NCBI GenBank assembly: GCA_023374045.1
Contig: CM041778.1
Location: forward strand, 368,936,831 to 369,000,830
Reading direction: 5' to 3'
DNA from: Limonium bicolor
Taxonomy: Eukaryota > Streptophyta > Magnoliopsida > Caryophyllales > Plumbaginaceae
DNA length: 64,000 bases
Below the pieces are notes generated by a model, which saw only the letters and a list, made by a program, of their open reading frames with translations, was not told the DNA's origin and ran no database searches. This document shows, in pieces, positions 33,811 through 44,955 of the stretch; the stretch's first letter is position 1, and each line of letters opens with the position of its first letter. Both the position numbers and the translations under genes were made by a program.

Positions 33811-36800
33811 TAAAATTAACGGACAAAGATACTTATTATCTTTTTAACACATCATATAATATAAGTTTGATTATATATTGAGTATCCAATATTGTCTATT
33901 TGTTGTATTAATAACAAAGAAATACACAAAATAAAATTCTACACATGATAACAAAACTATCAAACAAAATCTTGCATAACTACATACTAGTTTTAGAAAG
34001 GCATTAACAATTGCCATCTTCGATCTATATATTGTCCTTATTACATAAAGTGGCAAAATAAAAAAATGTCTTTATATTTCCCTAGTAGTCTCGTTATGGT
34101 AGTTTAATGAGACATTTTTAATACCTTTTTGTTCATATCAAACATGACACTCAAATTTGTTGTATTACTAGTCAAATATTACGAAAAGTATATTGATGTC
34201 CTTGATTAGCATACAATAAGATAAATTAAGTTATTAATAAAGAACAAAATAATTAACTTAATGTTGTTTTTTTATCTTGACCAATACAACAATTTTTTAT
34301 TGCCATTTTTATGGGATCATACACAATATAAATATAATGTCTTATTTCATATCAATTTCTAGGACATTTTCTACATTGACTTCTTAAATAGTTTATATAA
34401 TGCCGTTTCCAATCATAGTGTACAAAATACTCCCTTCATCGTGTTTGCTTTATGACACGTTTTTTCACTTTAAATTTTTAAAATTAACGGGCAAAGATAC
34501 TTATTATCTTTTTAACAATCATATAATATAAGTTGATTATATATTGAGTATCCAATATTGTCTATTTGTTGTATTAATAACAAAGAAATACACAAAATAA
34601 AATTCTACACATGATAACAAAACTATCAAACAAAATCTTGCAAAACTACATACTAGTTTTAGAAAGGCATTAACAATTGCCATCTTCGATCTATATATTG
34701 TCCTTATTACATAAAGTGGCAAAATAAAAAAAATGTCTTTATATTTCCCTAGTAGTCTCGTTATGGTAATTTAATGAGACATTTTTTAATACCTTTTTGT
34801 TCATATCAAACATGACACTCAAATTTGTTGTATTACTAGTCAAATATTACGAAAAGTATATTGATGTCCTTGATTAGTATACAATAAGATAAATTAAGTT
34901 ATTAATAAAGAACAAAATAATTAACTTAATGTTGTTTTTTTATCTTAACCAATACAACAATTTTTTATTGCCATTTTTTAGGGGATCATACACAATAAAT
35001 ATAATGTCTTATTTCATATCAATTTCTAGACATTTTCTACATTGACTTCTTAAATAGTTTATATAATGCCGTTTCCAATCATAGTGTACAAAATACTCCC
35101 TTCATCGTGTTTGCTTTATGACACGTTTTTTCACTTTAATATTTTTAAAATTAACGGGCAAAAATACTTATTATCTTTTTAACACATCATATAATATAAG
35201 TTTGATTATATATGAGTATCCAATATTGTCTATTTGTTGTATTAATAACAAAGAAATACACAAAATAAAATTCTACACATGATAACAAAACTATCAAACA
35301 AAATCTTGCATAACTACATACTAGTTTTAGAAAGGCATTAACAATTGCCATCTTCGATCTATATATTGTCCTTATTACATAAAGTGGCAAAATAAAAAAA
35401 TGTCTTTATATTTCCCTAGTAGTCTCGTTATGGTAGTTTAATGAGACATTTTTTAATACCTTTTTGTTCATATCAAACATGACACTCAAATTTGTTGTAT
35501 TACTAGTCAAATATTACGAAAAGTATATTGATGTCCTTGATTAGCATACAATAAGATAAATTAAGTTATTAATAAAGAACAAAATAATTAACTTAATGTT
35601 GTTTTTTTTATCTTAACCAATACAACAATTTTTTATTGCCATTTTTATGGGATCATACACAATATAAATATAATGTCTTATTTCATATCAATTTCTAGGA
35701 CATTTTCTACATTGACTTCTTAAATAGTTTATATAATGCCGTTTCCAATCATAGTGTACAAAATACTCCCTTCATCGTGTTTGCTTTATGACACGTTTTT
35801 TCACTTTAATATTTTTAAAATTAACGGGCAAAGATACTTATTATCTTTTTAACACATCATATAATATAAGTTTGATTATATATTGAGTATCCAATATTGT
35901 CTATTTGTTGTATTAATAACAAAGAAATACACAAAATAAAATTCTACACATGATAACAAAACTATCAAACAAAATCTTGCATAACTACATACTAGTTTTA
36001 GAAAGGCATTAACAATTGCCATCTTCGATCTATATATTGTCCTTATTACATAAAGTGGCAAAATAAAAAAATGTCTTTATATTTCCCTAGTAGTCTCGTT
36101 ATGGTAGTTTAATGAGACATTTTTTAATACCTTTTTGTTCATATCAAACATGACACTCAAATTTGTTGTATTACTAGTCAAATATTACGAAAAGTATATT
36201 GATGTCCTTGATTAGCATACAATAAGATAAATTAAGTTATTAATAAAGAACAAAATAATTAACTTAATGTTGTTTTTTTATCTTAACCAATACAACAATT
36301 TTTTATTGCCATTTTTTATGGGATCATACACAATAAATATAATGTCTTATTTCATATCAATTTCTAGGACATTTTCTACATTGACTTCTTAAATAGTTTA
36401 TATAATGCCGTTTCCAATCATAGTGTACAAAATACTCCCTTCATCGTGTTTGCTTTATGACACGTTTTTTCACTTTAATATTTTTAAAATTAACGGGCAA
36501 AGATACTTATTATCTTTTTAACACATCATATAATATAAGTTTGATTATATATTGAGTATCCAATATTGTCTATTTGTTGTATTAATAACAAAGAAATACA
36601 CAAAATAAAATTCTACACATGATAACAAAACTATCAAACAAAATCTTGCATAACTACATACTAGTTTTAGAAAGGCATTAACAATTGCCATCTTCGATCT
36701 ATATATTGTCCTTATTACATAAAGTGGCAAAATAAAAAAATGTCTCTATATTTCCCTAGTAGTCTCGTTATGGTAGTTTAATGAGATATTTTTAATACCT

Positions 36801-37152
36801 TTTTGTTCATATCAAACATGACACTCAAATTTGTTGTATTACTAGTCAAATATTACGAAAAGTATATTGATGTCCTTGATTAGCATACAATAAGATAAAT
36901 TAAGTTATTAATAAAGAACAAAATAATTAACTTAATGTTGTTTTTTTTATCTTAACCAATACAACAATTTTTTATTGCCATTTTTTATGGGATCATACAC
37001 AATATAAATATAATGTCTTATTTCATATCAATTTCTAGGACATTTTCTACATTGACTTCTTAAATAGTTTATATAATGCCGTTTCCAATCATAGTGTACA
37101 AAATACTCCCTTCACCGTGTTTGCTTTATGACACGTTTTTTCACTTTAATAT
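33811..37152. repeat. 668-bp tandem repeat, five copies (left arm)
   Basis: TAAAATTAACGG(G/A)CAAAG recurs at 33811, 34479, 35146, 35816 and 36485 (spacing 667-670). Each unit ends in the first ~45 bp of a Stowaway MITE (ACTCCCTTCATCGTGTTTGC to CACTTTAAT) and then restarts; only after the fifth unit does the MITE continue to its other end. Units are nearly identical, so expansion is recent. The right arm has one unit (about 40370-41040). Each unit contains the same 61-67-codon minus-strand ORF, judged not to be a gene. Confidence 0.92.
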
Positions 37153-37329
37153 TAAGCATATAAGATAAAATAATTTTATAAAACTAAAATGTGTAATATA
37201 TAGTTTATCATGTAAGGAATCATATGCAAAACTTAAATTTTTAAAATTATTTTATCATATATGTTAAATATTGAAATCAAATTACATGCCCAAATAGTAA
37301 ACTGGACAGTCAATTGAATACGAAGAGAG
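37106..37329. mobile_element. Stowaway-like MITE, 224 bp (left arm)
   Basis: Ends CTCCCTTC and GAAGAGAG, flanked by TA (37104-37105, 37330-37331). Same family as 22720-22956; the mirror copy is at 40215-40417. Confidence 0.75.
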
Positions 37330-37331
37330 TA

Positions 37332-38478
37332 AATGATATTATATTCAAATTAAATTATAGGTGAGTAGGACTATGGTAAATCTATAAAAAAAAAAAATTC
37401 ATCCAAAATTCGATATGGTTCAAGTAATAACATCATAAACGAGCTATAATAAACTAAATAAATAGTATTATCAAACATTTATCAATTATAAATTTAATTG
37501 TATATAGTGCAGCAACCCGGAGCTCAAGTCCAGTTCCAAAACTGATAAGAGAGGAGGTTCTCAATTTTGTCTCTATTAATTAAGACCATGATTATCAATG
37601 ATTCTTTGGAGTTCTTAGGTAAAAAAATAAATAAAAAATATGAGGTGGGGGAGAGAGGGAAGAACTTAGTTTTTGGTTATCTGGGAAAAATTCTTAAGAA
37701 CCCATAAAATGGGACCCATCATTTGTTTTTCTAATTATAATATATCAAACATAAATAGTTAAACCTTATCTATTTTAAAACCTAAAAACGATATAAATAA
37801 ACTAAATGTATCAAAATTCTTAAAAACACATTCTCTACAAAATGAGATCCATATTGACTATGTTTTTCATATTTTTAATATATATCCATTAAATTAGTAT
37901 TAATTATGATATAAAAACGTAATACTAAAATATACTTGAAATTTAAATTATGTACCAAATGTATTTATTTCTAAATTCATCATAATATATATGAATAATT
38001 TATTTTAATTTTGTTTCAAAAATATAATAAATTTTAATCATTAATAAAATATTAAGTTAGGATAGATTTGTGTATTATTGAAAATAGTAGTAATAACCAC
38101 TAAAAATTAATTTTTGTAAATTAATAATAAGTAATAAGTAAAAAGTAAAATGACATGATAATTAGATAGACTTATAAACCAAAGTATGAGTTCTCTAATG
38201 TTGGTAAAAAAATAGATATAGTTCTTAAACTGATACGGCGGTGAGAGAAATAGGAAAGAGAGTGCTAAGAACCCAAATTTGAGGTCTTTAATAATCGTGC
38301 TCTAATATCTATACTACTTTCTATAGAAGTTAAAAATAAAAACCATACTACATAATTATACCCATTCTTGTTGTATATTGAGAGTATATAAGTTCAATAA
38401 AAATTTACGATTTCCGCAATTGACAAGAATATGGGTCAGTTTGAATAATATGTTATTCACCTTTGTTTTCTTGTACAG
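37332..38478. other. AT-rich spacer of the left arm
   Basis: No gene seen. By position it would be intron sequence between RAD21-like exon 5 and the later exons. The mirror copy is at 39080-40212. Confidence 0.5.
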
Positions 38479-38791
38479 GTGGACTAAGAAATTATCCTAA
38501 TATTGAGGTCGATCAATTCCCTCCAACCTCAACCTCACCCTCCACCTCGGCCAAGGAGAAATCTGAAGAGAAACTTGATAGATGATTCGATTGTACTTAA
38601 TAATAGGTAAGGTTCTAGTATCTCTTGTGATCATCTATGTCCCTTGTCCATTTTCTGAAACCACGACTATCAAGTTAACATCTTATAATTATCTATCTTA
38701 AAGGACCATGATGGAAAATCTGCAAAATGTCGCTGATATTATGCGGAAAATATACGTGCAGCACAAGGAGGCCTTTTTATTTTCCGCATAA
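38479..38791 (+). pseudogene. Later RAD21-like exons at the palindrome axis
   Basis: Exon 38479-38606 has a good acceptor (TTGTACAG) and donor (AG-GTAAGG). One frame, open only from 38488, ends in KRNLIDDSIVLNNR. The next exon starts at 38704 after CTTAAAG and continues in the same frame with TMMENLQNVADIMRKIYVQH. Together this resembles the conserved kleisin linker in which a basic patch is followed by D-D/E-x-x-VL-x-N and a Met-Leu helix ending in RK. The second exon runs over the axis into the right arm and meets a stop at 38789-38791, so the gene is cut here. An in-frame stop near the start of the first exon, or a different acceptor, leaves its 5' boundary open. The mirror copy is at 38778-39072. 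Confidence 0.6.
38753..38777. other. Palindrome axis: 25-bp single-copy spacer
   Basis: Between GCGGAAAATA (left, to 38752) and TATTTTCCGC (right, from 38778) lie 25 unpaired bases that carry on the exon reading frame. The stem on either side is nearly perfect for hundreds of bases. Confidence 0.95.
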
Positions 38792-39072
38792 TATCAGCGA
38801 CATTTTGCAGATTTTCCATCATGGTCCTTTAAGATAGATAATTATAAGATGTTAACTTGATAGTCGTGGTTTCAGAAAATGGACAAGGGACATAGATGAT
38901 CACAAGAGATACTAGAACCTTACCTATTATTAAGTACAATCGAATCATCTATCAAGTTTCTCTTCAGATTTCTCCTTGGCCGAGGTGGAGGGTGAGGTTC
39001 CGAGGTGGAGGGTGAGGTTGAGGTTGGAGGGAATTGATCGACCTCAATATTAGGATAATTTCTTAGTCCACC
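38778..39072 (-). pseudogene. Mirror copy of the later RAD21-like exons (right arm)
   Basis: Inverted counterpart of 38479-38752. The exon at about 38925-39072 carries the 20-bp duplication, which would shift the frame relative to the left copy. The exon at the axis is truncated by the inversion point. Confidence 0.5.
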
Positions 39073-39079
39073 TGTACAA

Positions 39080-40212
39080 GAAAACAAAGGTGAATAACAT
39101 ATTATTCAAACTGACCCATATTCTTGTAATTGCGGAAATCGTTAAATTTTTATTGAACTTATATACTCTCAATATACAACAAGAATGGGTATAATTATGT
39201 AGTAGGGTTTTTATTTTTAACTTCTATAGAAAGTAGTATAGATATTAGAGCACGATTATTAAAGAACTCAAATTTGGGTTCTTAGCACTCTCTTTCCTAT
39301 TTCTCTCACCGCCGTATCAGTTTAAGAACTATATCTATTTTTTTACCAACATTAGAGAACTCATACTTTGGTTTATAAGTCTATCTAATTATCATGTCAT
39401 TTTACTTTTTACTTATTACTTATTATTAATTTACAAAAATTAATTTTTAGTGGTTATTACTACTATTTTCAATAATACACAAATCTATCCTAACTTAATA
39501 TTTTATTAATGATTAAAATTTATTATATTTTTGAAACAAAATTAAAATAAATTATTCATATATATTATGATGAATTTATAAATAAATACATTTAGTACAT
39601 AATTTAAATTTCAAGTATATTTTAGTATTACGTTTTTATATCATAATAAATACTAATTTAATGGATATATATTAAAAATATGAAAAACATAGTCAATATG
39701 GATTTCATTTTGTAGAGAATGTGTTTTTAAGAATTTTGATACATTTAGTTTATTTATATCGTTTTTAGTTTTTAAAATATATAAGGTTTAACTATTTATA
39801 TTTGATATATTATAATTAGAAAAACAAATGATGGGTCCCATTTTATGGGTTCTTAAGAGTTTTTCCCAGATAACCAAAAACTAAAGTTCTTCCCTCTCTC
39901 CCCCACCTCATATTTTTTATTTATTTTTTTACCTAAGAATTCCTAAGAATTATTAATAATCATGGACTTAATTAATAGAGACAAAATGGAGAACCTCCTC
40001 TCTTATCAGTTTTGGAACTGGACTTGAGCTCCGGGTTGCTGCACTATATACAATTAAATTTATAATTGATAAATGTTTGATAATACTATTTATTTAGTTT
40101 ATTATAGCTATGATGTTAGTACTTGAACCATTTCGAATTTTGGATGAATTTTTTTTGTATAGATTTACCATAGTCCTACTCACCTATTATTTAATTTGAA
40201 TATAATATCATT
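39080..40212. other. AT-rich spacer of the right arm
   Basis: Inverted counterpart of 37332-38470; no gene seen. Confidence 0.5.
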
Positions 40213-40214
40213 TA

Positions 40215-40417
40215 CTCTCTTCGTATTCAATTGACTGTCCAGTTGATTTCAATATTTAACATATATGATAAAATAATTTTAAAAATTTAAGTTTTGCATA
40301 TGATTCCTTACATGATAAACTATATATTACACATTTTAGTTTTATAAAATTATTTTATCTTATATGCTTAATATTAAAGTGAAAAAACGTGTCATAAAGC
40401 AAACACGATGAAGGGAG
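40215..40417. mobile_element. Stowaway-like MITE, 203 bp (right arm)
   Basis: Ends CTCTCTTC and GAAGGGAG, flanked by TA (40213-40214 and 40418-40419). It is the mirror of 37106-37329 and is followed by the single-copy 668-bp unit to about 41040. Confidence 0.75.
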
Positions 40418-41206
40418 TATTTTGTACACTATGATTTGGAAACGGCATTATATAAACTATTTAAGAAGTCAATGTAGAAAATGTCCTAGAAATTGATATG
40501 AAATAAGACATTATATTTATATTGTGTATGATCCCATAAAAAATGGCAATAAAAAATTGTATTGGTTAAGATAAAAAAAACAACATTAAGTTAATTATTC
40601 TGTTCTTTATTAATAACTTAATTTATCTTATTGTATGCTAATCAAGGACATCAATATACTTTTCGTAATATTTGACTAGTAATACAACAAATTTGAGTGT
40701 CATGTTTGATATGAACAAAAAGGTATTAAAAAATGTCTCATTAAACTACCATAACGAGACTACTAGGGAAATATAAAGACATTTTTTTATTTTGCCACTT
40801 TATGTAATAAGGAAAATATATAGATCGAAGATGGCAATTGTTAATGCCTTTCTAAAACTAGTATGTAGTTATGCAAGATTTTGTTTGATAGTTTTGTTAT
40901 CATGTGTAGAATTTTATTTTGTGTATTTCTTTGTTATTAATACAACAAATAGATAATATTGGATACTCAATATATAATCAAACTTATATTATATGATGTG
41001 TTAAAAAGATAATAAGTATCTTTGCCCGTTAATTTTAAAATTCTCGCTTCACCCTTGATTCTTGTGGAAGGTAATAAATACAAAGCGGCTATAGTACAAT
41101 CGGTTGTACGAAAACCTGATACATTCTTGAACAACCATCATATTTAATTTGAACAATCATCACATAAAATTGAACAATATTTATAATAATACATATAAAT
41201 TTCACA

Positions 41207-42409
41207 TCAATATGAACAATAACAATTTAACTTAAACAATCTTTGAATTAAAATGAACGGTTGTACGATGTTCACCAATTGTTGAACATCTATAGAGAAT
41301 CCACTGCTTGATCCCAGTGGTGCATCTTGATGAAGTTGTGGCTTAAAAAGCGGTCCCAATTGATGTTCGAAATTAATCAGAGCATCACGTAGTATTGATG
41401 GTGCATTGTCCAAGTTGTTATCGCCCTGAGGATTACTCAAGCCAGCACTATCATGTTCTCCATTCAATGTTGGAATAGTGCTGAAATTTGTACATGAGAT
41501 GTTAGTATAACACAATATTAGCGCAGAAGAAGATAGAGCGTGAAAGACCTTACTTTTCCTCCGTTGGAGCAGTTACGTCTTGATAAGCTTCAGGCTGAGG
41601 GATCTCCTACAAAAATTATGCAAATATGATAGTTATGTTATGCACAATTCAGGGATAACATGAGTACAAAAATTGATAGGGTATCACGAATTTCACGAAC
41701 AGTAGAACTTACATCATCAAATCTAGATAATGTTTCACCAAGGGAAGGTGGTGCTTGTTCCTCTGGAAGTGTTATCTCCTCGTAACTGATGGTATTATTG
41801 TCTACACTCCTGAAGAATCGGTCAGACACACCCAATTCATCATCATCATAATTAAACTTAAAGATGAAAAAAAATTGTCAGACACACACCGAATTCATCA
41901 TCAACCATAATTAAACTCAAAGATGAATAAAATTGTCTGACAGACACCCAATTTACTTACCCATCATGGGACGGCCAACCATAATCAATGCTTACATCAT
42001 CAAGTTCGTAAGATGTGGGAATGATGAGCGCGCTAGGTAGAGCAAGAGTAGGTCGAACATGATTTGCGTCCACCAGACGGATGACATTGACAATACAGCT
42101 GTCTTCAAATAAGTAATGGACTTTCTTGGAATAAATACGAGCAAGGCCCAGCAGAAGATGTGCTGACACCCGTAGAGAAATTGGAACGTCTGGAAACATG
42201 ATTTTTTCTAACAAAAAGATTCACCAATTCATGAGAATATGAGGAAGATCAAGATTGGGACGTAAAGAGAGAGTAAAATACAAACCTGCCGTGCATTTGA
42301 TATCGATGGACCTGTAGCAAGTCTTTCCAAGTTTGCTCGGTAAATGGGCAGCAATCCACACGGATCCCAGAGGACCTTCCCGACCCAGTAACATATGACA
42401 GTAGAACAT
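41207..42409 (-). CDS. RAD21/SCC1-like alpha-kleisin, truncated N-terminal form, 264 aa, 5 exons (right arm)
   Basis: Alpha-kleisins close the cohesin ring: the N-terminus binds SMC3 and the C-terminal winged helix binds SMC1. Exons on the minus strand are 42286-42409, 41961-42207, 41713-41809, 41554-41606 and 41207-41480. They total 795 nt and join in frame with GT-AG introns. The start MFYCHMLLGREGPLGSVWIA is the family's usual beginning. FPDVPISLRVSAHLLLGLA, RIYSKKVHYLFED and ELDDVSIDYG complete the N-terminal kleisin domain (about residues 1-105), followed by YEEITLPEE and an acidic/polar linker. The last 25 or so residues (QPFILIQRLFKLNCYCSY) look like read-through into non-coding sequence, and the C-terminal SMC1-binding domain is missing. 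It is either an expressed truncated kleisin or a pseudogene that has not yet gained stops. Confidence 0.65.
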
Positions 42410-42924
42410 CTCTCTGATTCCGCGATGTTAGGTTTTCGCAGGGATTTCACTTTTTGCAGGGAAGATGACGCCAACTATTTCAAACGTGAAGAAAAGGATT
42501 TGTGGATGGTTGTGGTGAGAGTAGAGATTTATATTTATAAGGTAAGAAAAGTCACTTGTAGTACTTATCCTTTGTGCTGTTTTTCAAATTTAAAAAAAAA
42601 GAAAAGGAAAGAAAAATCGTTGAGTTTCTTTTTTTTTTATAGATAAACCATCAATGACTTCTAAAACTATTTCAAACATAAAGAAAAGGAATTGGGGTGA
42701 GAGTAAAGATTTATATGGTAAGAAAAGTCACTTGTAGTACTTCTTGTGTTTGGGTACTTTTTTATTTGCAACCAACTCGTGTTTGTGTACTTACCATTAA
42801 ATAAAGATGCACTCTCCTTTGTACCGTTTTTCAAAATTTTAAAAAAGAAAAGAAAAGAAAAATCACTTGAGAGTTTTTTTTTTAGATAACCCATCGATGA
42901 CTTCTAATGAAGGTTGCCTAACTT

Positions 42925-43195
42925 CGAGGGCAGACCCACATGGGTCCTGTGGGGCCCACCACATAGCTATTTTATAAAAAAAATTAAAATATTCAAACAT
43001 ATTATATATACAATAAAATGATAAAAGTAGCAAGTTGTGAAAGTGGTGCACTGGTTAGACTCTCTTATTATTAAAGGTTAGTAGTTCAATTCTTGTTGTT
43101 GCCACTTTTTTTATTTTTATTAGAAACAAATACCAGCTCGAAGCAGCCCATATGATAATAGACCCCATAAGGTTAGAATTCTGGGTCCGTCCCTC
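42925..43195. mobile_element. hAT-type MITE (right arm)
   Basis: Mirror of 26151-26424 with the same 8-bp duplication, here CCTAACTT at 42917-42924 and 43196-43203. Confidence 0.8.
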
Positions 43196-43203
43196 CCTAA
43201 CTT

Positions 43204-44955
43204 AATGGTCAATTATCTCATTATAGCAGAAAGAGGGTACTAGTACAAACAATAAATGAAGGCATCGGTAAATTGCCTTTTTACTCACACATCCTTGGTA
43301 TGATACTTGCCTTACAATGTCCTTCCAAATGGGCTAGAGAGCCCACCTTACACCCTCTCTTATGCTAAGCCTATAGACTCATTGAAATATCTTAAATATT
43401 AATTTCTTTAATTAATACTTCCTCCGTTAATTAATATCTGTCATTTTAGGAAGTAATTCTTGTTCAAAATATATGTCCTTCTCGCTTTTTACACTCTTTT
43501 TTCCACTTTTAACTCTACTATTCAACATGTAATTATTACCTAGATGAAAAAGTAAAAAGTAGGGGTATATGCGTCATTTTTCTACTTTTCTTAATAAGTG
43601 TGCAAGTTTCTAAAATGACAGATATTGTTGAACGGGGAGAGCAATAAATTAATTAAATAAACGTAATTAATGAGAGGTCAAGGAATTAAATATCCTTAAA
43701 TAAGTAAAAGGGAACAATATAATATTTAATTAGAAACAAATACCAACTCGATGCAGCCCATATGATAGTGGACCCCATAAAGTTAAAATTTTGGGTCCAC
43801 CCCTGCCTAACTTAATGGTCAATTATCTCATTATAGCAGAAAGAGGGTACTAGTACAAACAATAAATGAAGGCATCGGTAAATTGCCTTTTTACCCACAC
43901 ATCCTTGGTATAATACTTGCCTTACAATGTCCTTCCAAATGGGCAGAGAGCCCACCTTACACCCTCTCTTATGCTAAGCCTATAGACTCATTGAAATATC
44001 TTAAATATTAATTTCTTTAATTAATACTTCCTCCGTTAATTAATATCTGTCATTTTAGGAAGTAATTCTTGTTCAAAATATATGTCATTCTAGCTTTTTA
44101 ACACTCTTTTTTCCACTTTTAACTCTACTATTCAACATGTAATTATTACCTAAATAGAAAAGTAAAAAGTAGGGGTATATGCGTCATTTTTCTACTTTTC
44201 TTAATAAGTGTTCAAGTTTCTAAAATGATAGATATTGTTGAACGGAGAGAGCAATAAATTAATTAAATAAAAGTAATTAATGAGAGGTCAAGAAATTAAA
44301 TATCCTTAAATAAGTAAAAGGGAAAAATATAACATTTAATTAGAAACAAATACCAGCTCGAAGCAGCCCATATGATAGTGGACCCCATAAGGTTAAAATT
44401 CTGGGTCCGCCCCTGCCTAACTTAATGGCCAATTATCTCATTATAGCAGAAAGAGGGTACTAGTACAAACAATAAATGAAGGCATCGGTAAATTGCCTTT
44501 TTACTCACACATCCTTGGTATGACACTTGCCTTACAATGTCCTTCCAAATGGGCTAGAGAGCCCACCTTACACCCTCTCTTATGCTAAGCCTATAGACTC
44601 ATTGAAATATCTTAAATATTACTGATTTCTTTAATTAATATTTCCTCCATTAATTAATATCTGTCATTTTAGGAAGTAATTCTTGTTCAAAATATATGTC
44701 ATTCTAGCTTTTTAACACTCTTTTTTCCACTTTTAACTCTACTATTCAACATGTAATTATTACCTAGATGGAAAAGTACAAAGTAGGGGTATATGCGCCA
44801 TTTTTCTACTCTTCTTAATAAGTGTGCAAGTTTCTAAAATGACAGATATTGTTGAACAGAGAGAGCAATAAATTAATTAAATAAAAGTAATTAATGAGAG
44901 GTTAGGGAATTAAATATCCTTAAATAAGTAAAAGGGAACAGTATAATATTTAATT
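43204..44955. repeat. 608-bp tandem repeat, three copies (right arm)
   Basis: CCAAATGGGC(T)AGAGAGCCC recurs at about 43326, 43936 and 44546. Units match the two-copy array at 25017-26150. Confidence 0.8.

Larger units (their letters stand above)
23636..38752 (+). repeat. Left arm of a giant imperfect palindrome
   Basis: From CCCCAATTCCAATTTGAAAC at the outer edge to GCGGAAAATA at the inner edge, this 15.1-kb arm is matched, inverted, by 38778-46300. Removing the Copia insertion (5.5 kb) and four extra copies of the 668-bp repeat (2.7 kb) and allowing for one fewer 608-bp unit makes the two arms the same length to within about a hundred bases. The order from the outside in is: AT-rich/GGGTTT-like edge, LTR-like region, 608-bp repeats, hAT-type MITE, RAD21-like exons 1-5, 668-bp repeat, Stowaway MITE, AT-rich spacer, two later RAD21-like exons, axis. 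Confidence 0.92.

Noticed and set aside
33871..36730. Five near-identical 61-67-codon minus-strand ORFs (MPLYVIRTIYRSKMAIVNAF...), which look like a multigene array
   Set aside because: They repeat only because the 668-bp unit repeats. The sequence is AT-rich, has no domain, and the right-arm copy is not kept as a full ORF.
33811..37152. CRISPR-like regular repeat structure
   Set aside because: The unit is 668 bp of continuous near-identity without spacers, in a plant nuclear context; it is a plain tandem duplication.
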